Shown here one piece after another: positions 1-12,710 of a DNA stretch of 64,000 nucleotides; within the stretch, counting starts at the first letter, position 1; each line of letters starts with the position of its first letter. The DNA comes from Gnetum montanum (taxonomy: Eukaryota > Streptophyta > Gnetopsida > Gnetales > Gnetaceae), in the NCBI GenBank assembly GCA_015680685.1, contig MNCI01011145.1, positions 65,930 to 129,929 of the forward strand. The letters are read 5' to 3'. The notes under the pieces were generated by a model that did no database searches, was not told the origin of the DNA, and was given only the letters and a program-made list of their open reading frames with translations. Position numbers and translations under genes: made by a program.

Positions 1-1285
1 TAGTGCCCTTATGATCCAATGACATTGACAAGTTCCAATGAAAGCATTGTTCATGATCCCACATAAAAAAATAAGGTTTGTTGGTTGAGCTAAGGATCCT
101 ACCAAAGAATTATATCAACATTTTTAGTGGTATAGTGGGCTATTACTAAATTTTTAAATAGAAGGTAGTATATCCATGTAAACACATTAGTAGTAGTGTC
201 ATACCTTGTGATGAGGAAGTTGGTAATCATGTTACATCTAAAGATTATGTGTATGCTCATCATGTTGGTAGTTAATTCCATCACCAAGTTGTAATTAAAT
301 AATTATGAATCAACTTTGAAAAGTAGGTCATCCATGTATGCTTGGATAGCAATAATGACATAGTGAATATGATGTTGTTACTTAAAGTGTAAGAATTGGA
401 AAATATACCAATATGACATAAGCATGTTCTCATCATAAGCAACTATGTTTTATCATGAATACAATGGGAATATGCCTATCACATGGTGGTGTATTTTGCA
501 TTTTCTCACCTTGGTAACAAGTGTTATATTTGCCACATTGTGATGAGTATCCAAAGCTATGCTGATGACTTTCTTTCAAAAGAAATTTCATCATTGTCTA
601 AGTAAAACTTGATGGTGGGATTGGTTGCATATATGCCAAACATAAGCACAACAGTTATACATAACTTTGTCACAAATTTATTCATAGTTGGGCATGCCAT
701 TACTACTGTTATGATTACATGACTCTTCTAGGTTCTATTTTATTATATAGTAGTTGTTGGTTGTGTTGTTGAAGAGGTCAACAGCATTCTTGAGTAGGAT
801 TCACCATCTAAATTAAATAACCTTATTTTCTATGTATATCCATAAATGAAGCTTTCTACATATACCCTTTGATGCCATTGGATCATAAGGTTGATGTGCA
901 TGATATTACTTGAACACCCATATATAAAAGAGAGCATGTTATTGTAATAAATCTACTTCAACTTTGGGATCATAATTACATCCGTTTTCTATAAGAGTAT
1001 TGGCTTTGTGTAAATGTAGTGATCCAAAGCTTATTTCTTTAACTTAAAATGGATTTTTAAGTTCACATCATTCAATGTCAGACCCTAAATGTGTCCTGAT
1101 TGAGAAATTACATATATTTAGATTTTTATTACCCTAGCCACTATTTTTCAACACTTACACATATTTGTCTAGGTTGGGCATAGATCCTTTTCTTATGTCT
1201 CTTTTAGCCTTATTATTAAGAACAACCTTTCCTTCATCCTCTTTTATAATTGATGCTCCTCACTCTTACTCATCATTATTTTTGT
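1..1285. repeat. Tandem repeat unit R, copy 1, first part
   Basis: This stretch aligns by eye along its whole length with 9,661-10,910. Shared stretches include the 'ggatcctaccaaagaat' block and the 'agtaggattcacca' block. The copy is interrupted at its right end by the LTR element starting at 1,286, and resumes after the foldback element at 8,436. I do not recognise the repeat. A minus-strand reading frame (99-287) keeps its register in the second copy, so the unit may derive from an old coding mobile element. No terminal repeats are visible because the unit begins before the window. Confidence 0.75.
99..287 (-). pseudogene. Unrecognised conserved frame of repeat R, copy 1
   Basis: This open frame of 62 codons has a counterpart in the same register in the second copy at 9,782-9,984. 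The shared peptide core includes 'DTTTN', 'TWIY' and a final 'IILW'. Keeping amino acid similarity across two diverged copies suggests the unit once coded for protein. I cannot assign a family. It could be a fragment of a transposase or a gag-like protein, or the similarity could simply follow from the DNA repeat. Confidence 0.35.
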
Positions 1286-2053
1286 AGTTAATAAGGATAT
1301 CACCTAGATCATTTTGTTATCCTTACTATGATTGTAATTTTTTCCTTGAGTTTTGGTATGTTTGGAGGTATTTGGAGCCTATTGTGATGAGTTTAGGAGG
1401 TTCTATAGTCACTGGGAACTTGTTTGGAGATGTCCAACTATTCCAAACTTCAAAATGAGCATCTTTATTCTTGGCCCTACCAAAATAGATGTTTTCTTTA
1501 TAAGATAGATGTCTACTCTAAAATTAAGACATCTATTGCCACTATGCAGAAAAGATATCTACTTGATCTGTAAGATGTCTACTATTTTTTCATGATGTCT
1601 ACTCTCTATCTCATGTGCATTTTGGAAGGATGTCTTCTTCTTGTTAAATACAACTTGTATGAATTCAAATGGACTTAAATTGAATTTTAAAATGAAGGTA
1701 AGATGAAAGGCCATTTAAAAAAGTATAAATAATCATCTAAGTCCTAAGTTTATGCAAGAGAGAGTAAGGGTAAAATGAAAATAAGAGTGAGTCCTTATCC
1801 ATTATGAGGTTGAGTATGTGTCTCCATTAGAAAATGAAAGAGTAAATGATTATTATTGATGATCTAGTTACTTTGAGTATGGAGTGAGGATTTGATTTGA
1901 TTGCTTGTCTATCCTTGGGAGTTGATTGCTATTTTGATACTTGTACTTTCATTTCTTGAGCAAGAATAAAGTATTTTCCTTTTTTTTCATGTTTAACCTG
2001 ACTAGTAATTGATTGGTAAGGGATTGGATTATGAAATCCAAGGCAACATTACA
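1286..2053 (+). repeat. E0 5' LTR
   Basis: This repeat matches 4,202-5,029 and, more distantly, the LTRs at 16,995, 41,223, 50,917 and 51,664. Recognisable shared blocks are the start 'aaggatatcacc', the repeated GACATC/GATGTC motifs, a TATA-like tataaataa near 1,727, and the end 'ggattatg.aatccaaggca'. The canonical first T has mutated: the left copy starts AG where the right copy starts TG. Confidence 0.8.
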
Positions 2054-2057
2054 TAAA

Positions 2058-2071
2058 ATTAGCATAAGAGC
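2058..2071 (+). other. E0 primer-binding site, degenerate
   Basis: The sequence attagcataagagc sits five bases inside the 5' LTR and resembles the tRNA-iMet complement tggtatcagagc used by many plant LTR elements. An almost perfect version occurs in the related element E3 at 41,211-41,222. Confidence 0.55.
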
Positions 2072-4201
2072 TTCTAGCTAAAGATAATTTAATCCAAGTG
2101 GAAAAATCTCATTTCAATTACAAGGAATTACTTTATTTTCTTGAGTTTGGCTTGAATTCTCAATTATTGGTCTCTTCCTTAGGATTCAAAAAAATTCCTT
2201 TAATTCCTAAGTTTAGCATATCTTTAAAGATTTGGAAGATAATTGTAGAATTGTATATTCATTAGTTTGTAGTGGGTAGTGTTTGTAAGAATTATGAGAA
2301 TTACATTTTGTGTTTTCATATCTTGACTTGAATCTATTTAGGTACTTCAAAATTAGTTGTGGGTAACATTAATTTCATTGAATTTTCTTGTTATGTCCAT
2401 ATTTGTGAATTAGTTGTGAGTGTTTGTATCTGGTAATATAACTTAAAAATGAATTATAGGTATTTGTGTTTTGTACTTGTAACTTAAAGAAGAGTTGTGA
2501 ATATTATCATTCTTATGTTTCTTAAGATTGTGTTGTAATTTGAGTATTACATCCAAAAAGAAATCAGGCTAGGGTTTATCCAAGAATATGAAATACTTGA
2601 GGGAAGCTCTCAAAATTCTTGTAGAAAGAATGGAGAGATTATCTTCTAGTCATTAAGAAATATTAGAAGATGTAGGATTTAATGAATTAGAGATTAGTAG
2701 GAAGAGAAGTTCTTAAACATCTCTTATTGAGTAAGGAAATGTTCAATATTCAAATGGTTTTAGGGGGGNATCCAAGATGCTATATGTTGCTAATCAAGGA
2801 GAGTTTCTATCTTATGAGTCATGGAGGATTATGAATCAAAGCTAAAGCAGAGGAAAAGATCAAAGGATTTTTTGAAGGAGGTTAAGAGTAGTACTAGAAG
2901 GTATGATACTCATTTTTTAAAAAAATTGTACTACATCTTGTGATAAGGAACAGAAGATTCTAAGCCAAGTTGAGGTTATTGCATGTACGAGAGATGAGTC
3001 TTCTAGCCAAGGTATGTATAAGAGTGATTACTTAAAGATATTTTTGATGAATTTGATGTTAAGTCCATGAAGGAGAGTCTACCTTTTAAGTTGGAATCTC
3101 CAAAGTGAGATGAAAAACTTATTTATAATACCTTTGAAAATAAGGAACCATTGGATTTGGGGACTCTAATTTGGAATCTTGAACATTCAAGTTTTAAATA
3201 AAGCTAGGCAACCATATGTTAAAGATCAAGTTGAACCAAGGTTGGATGGGAGAAGCCATGAACAAGTAAGTGTGAGCTTTACCTTGTTAATGGTAGTAAT
3301 GTTTCTAATGTTAAAACTAGTATGAGTGTTGCTAGTCTTCACTTCAACTTGATAGTGGTTTGTTTAATTGTGATGATGGGTATCATGATCATTGCAATGA
3401 TTGTGATAGAAATGATAATGATGTTATAATGATGAACATAATGTGACTTTTGATGCCATTTTTTGTGAGAGCAAAGCTAATGATGGTAATGAATTTATTT
3501 GAATGGGATAATGTTGGCTATGGTAGTAGTCATGATGGATAGTCATTATTGATGTTTCTCAAGACATTGATGTTGATTTAATTTTCTAGAATTGGAAGAT
3601 GTTGGATATGAATTATAAGAATGATTAATTTGTAAAATATGTTGAAGAACTATATTATCTTGATTTTGGTATGGATAAATAACATGAAGGCAATCTAAGT
3701 GATTGTAATGATGATAGTCGAAGGAAGTCAACTAGTAGGCTTCCAAACATCAAAAAGAAGAATTTTAACAAAAGGAAAAAAAAAAGAGAGAAGTTTTTTT
3801 GAGGAGACCTAACCCTTTTGAATGTTCTTACTCTTCTTTTGTTATAGGTTTGAGTCATTATGATGTGCATCTAATCCATTCTAAGAAAATGATGTAGAGG
3901 AAGCATTGTAAAGCCTTTGAGGATAAATGTCCTACTCATTCTTCTCTACAATAATTCTATATTATGATGCAAGCACAAAATTGTACTAAGGTATGGATGT
4001 GTGTCATGCATACATTGTGTTGTTGGTTTGTGTACTGTGTAATAAATGTTTGATGGGAAGAATAAATTGTTGTGAGCTCTAACCATTCCATCTATATGTG
4101 GTTTTGGTTTATGCGTATTATGGTCTATGAGAGGAGGCAACTACTATTCCAAGTGTAAAGGCCTCTTGTATAGAAATCAAGAATCTTATTAAGGGAAATG
4201 A
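2072..4201 (+). other. E0 interior, no polymerase
   Basis: A weak reading frame begins near 2,589 (MKYLREAL...LVERMERL) and resembles the charged, heptad-like gag start of E3, but it is soon broken by stops. The region 3,355-3,440 is rich in gatgat/aatgat runs encoding Asp/Asn/His-rich peptide. No protease, reverse transcriptase, RNase H or integrase motif was found in any frame. A purine-rich tract (4,191-4,201) ends the interior. Confidence 0.5.
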
Positions 4202-5029
4202 TGTTACTAAGGATATCACTTAGACCAATGTGTAATCCTTACTATGATTGCATCTTGTTCTTGAGTTTTGTCATGTTTTGGGGTATTTGGAGTCTATTTT
4301 GATGAATTCAAGAGGTTCTAGGGTTAATGAAAATTAGTTTGGATATGTTTGAATGTTCCAACCTCAAAATGAGCATTTTTATTTTTGGCCCTACCATAAT
4401 AGATGTTTTCTCTAGAAGATACATGTCTCCTTTATAAGATAGAAATTTAGTCTTCAAGTAAGATATCTATTGTCATTGTGCTACAATGTGGAAAATATGT
4501 CTACTTGATCTACAAGACATCTACTCCATGTGGAAGATGTTTATTGTTCCTACAAGACATCTACTTTGTAACTCACCTACACTCTTGAAAGACATCTCCA
4601 TTTTATTAAAGATGACTTATATGGATTCTAGTGGACTTCAAATTAAATTTTAAAATGAAGGGAAGATAAAAGGTCATTCAAAAAAAGTATGAATAGGCAT
4701 CCAAGACTTGAGTTTGGGTATGAGAGAGCAAGGGTAATGTATGTGGGAGATAGAGAAAGAAAGAGAGTTCTTGTCCATTGTGGGGTTGAGTATGTATCTT
4801 CATGAGGAAATAAGTCAGTGAATGATTGTCATAGATTATCTACTTGCTTTAAGTGTAAAGTGAGGGTTTGATTGGATTACCTGTCTATTCTTGGAAGTTG
4901 ATCACTTCCTTGATATTTGTACTTTTATTTTCTTGAGAAAAAATAATGTATTTTCTTTTCTTTCATGTTCAATTTTATTGATATTTGATTTGTGAGTTCT
5001 TGGATTATGCAATTCAAGGCAATGCCACA
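4202..5029 (+). repeat. E0 3' LTR
   Basis: This starts with TG directly after the purine tract and ends with CA at 5,028-5,029. It aligns with the 5' copy. GACATC-type motifs recur through its first half. The TATA-like site found in the other family members is mutated here (tatgaatagg near 4,688). Confidence 0.8.
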
Positions 5030-5060
5030 TTAGTAGTATGTAAAACAATTCATATCATGG

Positions 5061-8000
5061 TTGTCAAATTTTGTCAGTAAAAGCAAAAACACAAAATTCA
5101 CTAATTTATTTTTTCATTAAAAAACTAAGCCAAACTCTTTAAATTGAATTGGAATAACTATGATAATTATGAAATACATTGTAAAATGAAAATCAAAATG
5201 AGAACATGTGAACTTAAATGGGAAATAAGAACAAAGATAAGAACCTATAAAAAATTAAGAAATGAGAATTATATTGAGAGTTTGAGAATTAAATTCATTG
5301 TAAACATGAGAACATATTAGGAAAGTGTGAACATATTGGAGGAAAGCTCATAAAAATTCTAAAAACAAATATCATATGAATAAAAAATGGAAATTAAGAG
5401 AATGAATAAAAGCTTAAGAAAACTCATCTTGAATTGTTCAACTAGCTACATCTTGATCATACACTATTACAGGCTTTTCTACTCTTAGAATCTATTAAAA
5501 TTTCCAGCATGATTTATGCAAGTGTGAGGAACTAGAGATTCATGGTCACTACCATTCTTACGACGACTCCACTCCTAGAGCATCTTTTATGTGTTTATCA
5601 CTTCATATGCTACTAAACTACTATGAGCATATTTGCCACATTTGCAACTCCGCTAAGACATCCCACAAACCACAGCTTGACTTCTTTTTCCACATGTCAC
5701 AATGAGAATACATGTGACTTACTTAAGACTATGCCCTTTATGAAATGTGCACATAAACCATGAGACTAGATCCCATATGAAGGCTAAGAAACCAATCATG
5801 GTACATGACTCTAAGACTTGTAACAATGAATTTTTAACGACCTTTGGATCCTTTCATGTCTTATAAAGATAAGTTTTAAAACCTTCAACAACATGACCTT
5901 GTGAAATTAAAGAAAAAAAATTTGGTTATTAAAACAATTTTGATAATACTTTTTTTAGTGAGAAAATTTTGTTTGATCTTCATGCTTTGGCTTATTAATA
6001 TTAGTCATTTGAGGCTAATATAATTTTTCTTTGGAGGCTTCTTAAACTTTTATATTTAAGTCTTGAGGCTTGAGGCTTTAAATTCTTTAATTAAGGCTTT
6101 TCTTTATCACTTTACGTTGCCATTTTATTTTTATAAACAAACTTTTGTGAGGATTTTAGGTGGTTTTTCATAAGTCATATTGGATCTCTTAGACCTCAAC
6201 CATTTATATCTTCTTTTCATCTTAACTTTGAGAGCCATCTTCAAGCTTCATCTTGGCTTCTTAGAGCCATTACATGTCTCTTAGGCTCCATCACATCATT
6301 AGGCTTTCATGGGCCATTATAACTTCCCATCATGGGCTTATAAAAAAACCTCCTTACGTCAATTCACCATGCCTCTATATATTATAATAAACAAGGATCT
6401 TTGGGCCATTATTATTACTTGAACATTACAACATGTAGCCAATTAAAAAATTTATATTATTTAAGTGTATGAGTAAAAAATTGAAAACCAAACTTCAACA
6501 TATTAACTTTTTGTTTTGTGCCTTTTTAGGCCACATATACCTCCTAGGGTAGAGCCTCATTGGGATAATTTACTCTTGGCATATGATTGAATACCTTTTT
6601 CAAGATAGTCTTACCTCTTACTATAGTATCTTTTGTGGGTTTGGCATTCTCCTTTAACTTGTTTTTTACTTTTATTTAGGAAAAAAAACAAAAGGGAATT
6701 AACAACAACATAGTCAAATTTTTTAAAAGTAAAATCAATAGTTGTTGATCATATTCATGGAAGATAGTTTTGAATGTAGGATTCTTAATGGTGGATCATC
6801 ACTTTTCTATCAATCATGACATTATATCAAAGTCCAATCTTTTACTCCAAACATGTGAGATGATATGTTTCCTTAATCTCCTAGAGTTTTTTTCTAAATA
6901 AAAACAAGAAGTTTTAGGAGAATAGAAAACTCACATGAGGCACTACCCTAGGAGGCAAGACTATCTTGTAAAAAGCACTACTCTATGAGGTTCTTATGGT
7001 CTAGAAAGATACAAAATTAAAAGTTAATATGTTGAAGTTTGGTTGCATACACTAAAATGATGTAAATGTTTCAATTGGTTGCATGTTGTAAAGCCCAAGT
7101 GATAATAATGTCTTAAAGAAGCCTTGATTATTATAGCTCATAGAGACATGATGAATTAATCCAAAGAGGTCTAATGTATGCCCAAGATTACAAGTTTTAA
7201 TAGTTCATGAAGGTCTAATAATATGTTGTAGTCCAAGAGGCATGTGATGGCTTAAAAGAAGCCAAGATGAAGCTCGTATATCACTCTCAAGGTTGAACAT
7301 TTTAAGAAGGCATAAATGCCCAAAGTCTAAGAGACCTAATGTGTCTCATAAAAAGCCATCCAACATTCTAACAATTTTTTAAAAAAAGAAAATAAAAGGG
7401 TTATGTAAAGTAATAAAGAAAAACCTCAAACACATTGAAAAAGTTAAATCCTCAAGTCTTAAGACTTAAATATCAAAGTTAAAGAATCCTCCAAATAAGA
7501 ATCATATTAGCTTCAAACTAAGAAGATCAAGGAGCTCAAGCATGAAGATCAAACAAAATTTTCTCATTAAAGAAAAGATTGTTACAATTTTGGCAATGGC
7601 CAAATTTTGTTTTCATCATTTTTACTAGGTCATATTATTGAAGGTTTTCAAACCTATCTCTATAAGACATGAAAGGATTAAAATTCATTATTTCAATTCT
7701 TAAAGTCATGTATCATAGTTGTTTTGTTATCCTTTGTATGTGATCTAGTTTCATGTTTTATGTGCATATATGTTAAAGTGTGTAATCTTACATAAGTCAC
7801 ATGTACTCTTCATATGAAATGTAGTAGAAGTAGTAGATTTTTGGTTTTCTAGGTGTCTTAGTGAAGTTGTAGATGTGGCAAACATGTTCATAGTGGGCTA
7901 GTGACATATGAAGTGGAAAACATGCAAAAGATGCTCTAGGACTAGAGTAATGGTAAGAGTGGTAGTCGTCATGCATTCCCACTTCCTCACATTGGTATAA

Positions 8001-8435
8001 ATCATTTTAGAAATCTCAAAAGAGTCTAAGAGTGAAGATCCCATAAAAATTATATGATCAAGATGTATCTAGTTTGAGACTTGAATTAGTTTCCTTAAGC
8101 TTTTATTTCTTCTCTTAATTTATATTTTTTATCCATATGATATATGTTTTTAAAACATTTATGGGCTCTCCTCTAATATGTTCATATTTTGTCAAGATGT
8201 TCTCATGGTCATAATGAATTTAATCCTTAAGCTCTTAATATAGTTCTCATTTCTCAATTATTCACAAGTTCTTATCTTTGTTCTCATTTCATAATTAAGT
8301 TCACACATTCTTATTTTGGTTTTCATTTCACAATCTATTTTACAATTATCACAATTTTCTTAGTTCAAGTTAAAGAGTTTGACTTAATGAATTAGTAAAT
8401 TCTATGGTTTTGTTTCCATTACCAAACTTTGACAA
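5061..8435. mobile_element. Foldback element with 1.6-kb inverted arms
   Basis: The left arm (5,061 to about 6,700) is the imperfect reverse complement of the right arm (about 6,890 to 8,435), with a central spacer of roughly 190 bp. The ends are ttgtcaaa.tttg and caaa.tttgacaa. Matching blocks include 'cttcaacatattaac' against 'gttaatatgttgaag', and 'agatacatcttgatcat' against 'atgatcaagatgtat'. No transposase frame is visible. It sits inside repeat R: the second R copy at about 10,935-10,965 shows the same flank uninterrupted. The class is undetermined; a foldback or Mutator-like element is possible, and I could not define a clean target duplication. Confidence 0.8.
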
Positions 8436-9660
8436 TTATAGTAGTTCATATCATAGTAGTTTTGAATGAAAATAGTTTCTAGTTATATTCCAAGATATAT
8501 AACTAAGATGATACATGAAGAACTACATATACTTTTAATTATGACCATGATGAAAACATGTACACTCATGTTTTGACTCTAACTTGAATTGCTAATATAT
8601 TGTCATTATGATAGTCATGGAACATGATCATTCAAACTTTTACTTTGACTTTCACTTTGACTACTAATATATTCTTTCTATAAGAATGATAAAACATGTT
8701 GTCCTAGTTTTATGACTTTGACTACTAACATATTTTTACCATGAATATGATGATAGTGGCAACATATGATATGCTTCTTATTTGACTAAATAAGTAGCAA
8801 TGTGGTTTAAATGCACCACCATGTTAGCCATGACTTGGAATAATTTTGAATATTATTATGAATGAAAGGTAGCTATTATATTCAATGATCATCAACTTGC
8901 ATTTCTTCATCCATTTTTCTTAAACCAAACTTCTCATCTCAATTTATCATAGCCACTACCAACCTGGTTACATTGAAAACATATTTTCCATCATCAATTT
9001 GGTACATCTCATAAAGGGAATTATTTCCAAACATTGTTTATAGAGTTGCTAGATGCAAGCATTACAAGATGGTAGCCTTGTAATACCATTTCTAGGATGG
9101 CCCATCAATAGTAAAAATATTTGTAGCAAATAGCTCTACAAAAATCATTATAAAAAAAAGCATCCTTTTAATATGTGGCTATAAACATTCTAATGTGGTT
9201 GGATCCACTATGGCTAACCAACTATGATGAAAATGCTAGTCCATGAAAAATTAATAAAGCTTTTCTAAATTGTTACAAGTGGGTATTTGTCCATTTCAAC
9301 AGTTAGTCTTTGTTTATGATTAGCAATAGTAGCATTCTAAGTAGTTGTTAGCACTATAGTGTACTTAGATTATGTCATTTCTTATGAGTCCAAGCATAAA
9401 GCATGACATATGCAACCCTCACAGCTAGTAGAAGAAGAGGCAAGAAACACTTTTCTATATGTTTAATGTGTAATAACATCAGTTTTCTTTATTGTGCATA
9501 ATATTAGTAACAACAATTTGAAATTATATTATTAGTAACTTGTGTAATTGTAGCTGAAATGAGTTTAAAATTTTACCCTTGTGTCCTATGGAGTAGATTT
9601 TGTACTACAGTAACATGCCCTTTCTTATAAATGTCTATTCAGTACAATGTTGTTGTCATG
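8436..9660. repeat. Repeat unit R, copy 1, second part
   Basis: From the 'ttcatatcat' block onward this resembles 10,935 to about 11,745, including 'tctcatctcaat.tacatag' and 'gatgaaaatgc' blocks. It therefore continues copy 1 after the two insertions. No intact gene is seen. A minus-strand frame with the core peptide YVFN-x-RL is shared with the second copy. The last 400 bases (9,260-9,660) have no match in the window that I could see. Confidence 0.65.
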
Positions 9661-9781
9661 CATAGTGTCCTTATGGTCTAGGAGCAATCTTTTGGTTAAA
9701 TGAAATTAACAAGAAGAAATGAAAGCTATGCTTATAACCACGCATATAAAATAAGGTTTATTTTCTGATTTAGGGATCCTA

Positions 9782-9984
9782 CCAAAGAATAATGTTTTCC
9801 TCTTCAATGGTAGGGTGGGTTGCCACTAGATGTTTGAGTTGTAGCTAGTAGATCCATGTAAGTGCATTGGTAGTGGTGTCACACCTTGCTATGAGGAATT
9901 TGGTGTTCATATTGCATTTAAAGATCACATGTATTTTTAAAATGTTAGGAGTCAATGTTGTCACCGAGTTACAATTGAATAATG
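9782..9984 (-). pseudogene. Unrecognised conserved frame of repeat R, copy 2
   Basis: This is the counterpart of the frame at 99-287. It has the same register, with the core DTTTNALTWIY and the end ENIILW, and a single in-frame TAG after TWIY. No family assignment is possible from the sequence alone. Confidence 0.35.
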
Positions 9985-11453
9985 ATGAGGCAACTTTAAA
10001 AGTAGATCATATATGTATGCTTGGATGAGGATATGATGTTTTTGCTCAAAGTACATGAATTGGAAAATACATTAATATTTCATAGGCATGTTTTCATTAT
10101 AACCAACTATGTTTCATCGTGAACATAGTGGAAATAGGCCTATCACATGGTGGTATTTTGTAGTTTTTGCACTTGGAAATGAGTGTTGTATCTACCATGT
10201 TATGATTACCATCCAAACATATGTGGATGACTTTCTTTTGAAAGATGATTCATAGATCTCTAAGTGGGACTTGGTAGTCGGATTAACCATGAATATACCA
10301 AATGTAGGCAACACCTTTATACACAATGTTGTCACTAACTTATTCATAGCTAGTTATGACATCATTGTCGTTATGCTTACATGACCCTTCTACATAATAT
10401 TTTAATATTTAGTAGCTACCAGCTATGTTGTTAAAGAGGTCAACAACATTCCATAGTAGGATTCACCAACCTAGCTAATTAATTTCATTTTTTATGTATA
10501 GCTATAAATGAAGCTCTTCACTTATACACATTGGTGCCAATGGACCATAAGGCTATTATGTATGATGATATTGGACTTGAATGCACATTCATAAAAAATG
10601 GCATGCTATTGCAATTCAACATCTACTCTAACTTTAGAACCACATGCACACCCATTTTTTGCCAAAGTGTTGGCTTTATGTAATGTAGCAATCCAAAGCT
10701 TATTACTCTAACTAGAGATATGTCTTGGTTAAGAAATCACATATATTTAGATATTGTAATTACTACTCTCAAATACTTTCATGTGTTTTTTTAGACAAGG
10801 CATGAACCTTTCCTCATATCTCTCTTACCCTTATTGTGAAAAATGACCTTTCCTTCACCCTCTTCTCTTGTTGATGCTACTCACTCACTCATCTTTGTTA
10901 TTGTAGTATATTCTCTTTTATTGTAATATATAAAATAATTCATATCATGGTAATAGTTCACATTATAGGAATTTTGGAATCAAAATAATTTAACCATAGA
11001 TATTCTTCAAGACATATAATCAAAATGATATATTGGAAGAACTATTTATATTTTTCAATGTGACCAAGATGAAAACATTTTCATCCATTCTTTAACTTTG
11101 ATTTTGGCTATTGATATATTTTTTTCATGATTGTCATAGAACTAGGTCACTAATGCTTTAACTCTGTCCTCAACTTGAACTACTAACATATTCTCATTGT
11201 GACCATGACAAAAGAGGCCCACCCATTTTTAAAATTTTATTATTAACATATTCTCACTATGATTGTAATAGCAATGGTAACTTACATCATGTTTTTCATC
11301 TAGATACATAATTGGTGACATAGTCTATGTTGCCATTATGTTGGGTGTCATTTGGAATGTTGACATCACCAATCATGAACTATAATAGATGACTACTAGC
11401 TTGCAATGATCCAAGATTTTTTTGCATATTTTTCTTATATTAGTCTTCTCATC

Positions 11454-11699
11454 TCAATCTACCATAGTTACCTCTAACCTGGCCATGTTGAAAACATAAT
11501 CTCCACTATCAATTCGATATAGATAAAAAAAATATATTATTTTTAGGAGGTTTTCATAGAGATTTTGTATGCTATCATTGCATTGCAAAATACCTGTAGT
11601 AAATGGCTCTATGAACCTTTTAAAAATAATTACATTTTTGATCCATATCAAATTAATGGTGGCAAACATGTTCTCAGGTGGTTGAGTGAGTTTTGACAA
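11454..11699 (-). pseudogene. Unrecognised frame of repeat R, copy 2 (second half)
   Basis: This open frame of 81 codons reads YRIDSGDYVFNMARLEVTMVD at its end. The corresponding part of copy 1 (around 8,940-9,080, minus) reads similarly but with stops. It may be part of the same lost protein as the frames at 99-287 and 9,782-9,984. There is no recognisable domain. Confidence 0.3.
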
Positions 11700-11794
11700 T
11701 AATCAAATTAGATGAAAATGCCAACGCATAAAAAATGGATAAAGTTTAATGAAAATAATAGCTCATGTGAAAATGATTATCTCTTAGCCCAACA

Positions 11795-12085
11795 TTAAGA
11801 AAATAATTATTTATTTCCTATGACAAAGTCTAGCCAACACACACACACACACATATATATCTTGGATATGGTCAAGAGGCCAATTACTAATTTGCTAAAC
11901 CTTTATCATGGGAAATAAATAATTATTGTAACCTAAGGCCAACTATGAATTGGTTAGACTTTATCATAGAAAATAAATAATTATTATCATCATAACTATG
12001 GGCCAAGAGATGAACTTTTTTGCAAGAATTATTTTGGGATGTATTATTGGACTTTGTCATGAAAAATAAATAATTATTGTTATAA
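11795..12085. repeat. Repeated 34-bp motif, three direct copies and one inverted
   Basis: The motif 'agactttatcataga' plus 'aaataaataattatt' occurs near 11,900-11,930, 11,956-11,987 and 12,048-12,081. An inverted copy lies at 11,799-11,836 (aataattatttatttcc then tatgacaaagtctagcc). The inverted copy and the second direct copy could fold into a long hairpin. A (CA)n/(TA)n microsatellite at about 11,836-11,860 sits beside it. It could be a small inverted-repeat element or U3 enhancer repeats of E1. Confidence 0.6.
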
Positions 12086-12700
12086 CATTAAGTAAAACGA
12101 TTTCACGTGAGTTATTAAAGATGTATAATGGTTAAAACAAGAGATAAAAAATTTTATGAAAATTATTATAAGAATGTAATAACTCAACGGATTACAAAAA
12201 CAAGATTTAAGGCTAAGAAACTACTATAAAAAATTATTTAATACTAGTTTTGATTTTTTTTCAGTATGAAAATTAATTCTCAGTGAATCAATTATGAGAT
12301 TTTATTAATTTGAAAAAGAAAAAGATTCTCTTGGCCAAATAATAGAATCATATCATAAATATATAGTTGAGCTAGTATTTAAACAAAGGTATTATCTAAA
12401 AACATACTATTGTATGTTTTATGTAAATTTCTAAGATCCAAATTACAAAATTGAACCTATAATTTTTTAGAATATATCATATTAAATTTTATAGTGTTAT
12501 GGACACATAAAGATGTGGATAGAGGAAGCCTCAAAAAGCAAAGGCCAAGTGACACAGGAGCCATCAGAATAAAGGCATCATCATAGAGAATAAACGCATG
12601 AGTAGGTGGCATGGAAAAGGTTTTGTTTAGAGAGATATAGTTTTTCAAGAAAGAATCAATTACACAAAACAACACATTATCTCTTAACTTCTAGTTGAAA

Positions 12701-12710
12701 TTATAAATAG
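12701..12710 (+). promoter_or_regulatory. E1 LTR TATA-like box
   Basis: The sequence ttataaatag lies in the 5' LTR. The corresponding site in the 3' LTR (near 58,624) reads atgataaaga and is degraded. Transcription would start about 30 bp downstream if this were the true core promoter. Confidence 0.4.

Larger units (their letters stand above)
1286..5029 (+). mobile_element. E0: pol-less LTR retrotransposon
   Basis: The element is bounded by two diverged direct repeats of about 770-830 bp (1,286-2,053 and 4,202-5,029). It has a degenerate tRNA-iMet type primer site just inside the left repeat, and a purine-rich 'aagggaaatga' just before the right one. Flanking 5-mers tttgt (1,281-1,285) and ttagt (5,030-5,034) match at four of five positions, as expected of an old target duplication. 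The interior of about 2.1 kb shows only a weak gag-like start near 2,589 and no polymerase domains, so it is a non-autonomous or deleted member of the E3 LTR family. The paralogous repeat at about 10,905-10,915 shows the uninterrupted site. One unresolved base (n) lies at 2,769. Confidence 0.8.
9661..11745. repeat. Repeat unit R, copy 2
   Basis: This is the second tandem copy, uninterrupted. It spans the regions matching 1-1,285 (9,661-10,910) and 8,436 to about 9,260 (10,935-11,745). Because it lacks E0 and the foldback element, it preserves both empty sites and shows that those insertions came after the duplication. It ends near the start of the E1 left LTR. The minus-strand frame at 11,454-11,699 is open for 81 codons but not recognised. 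Confidence 0.7.
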
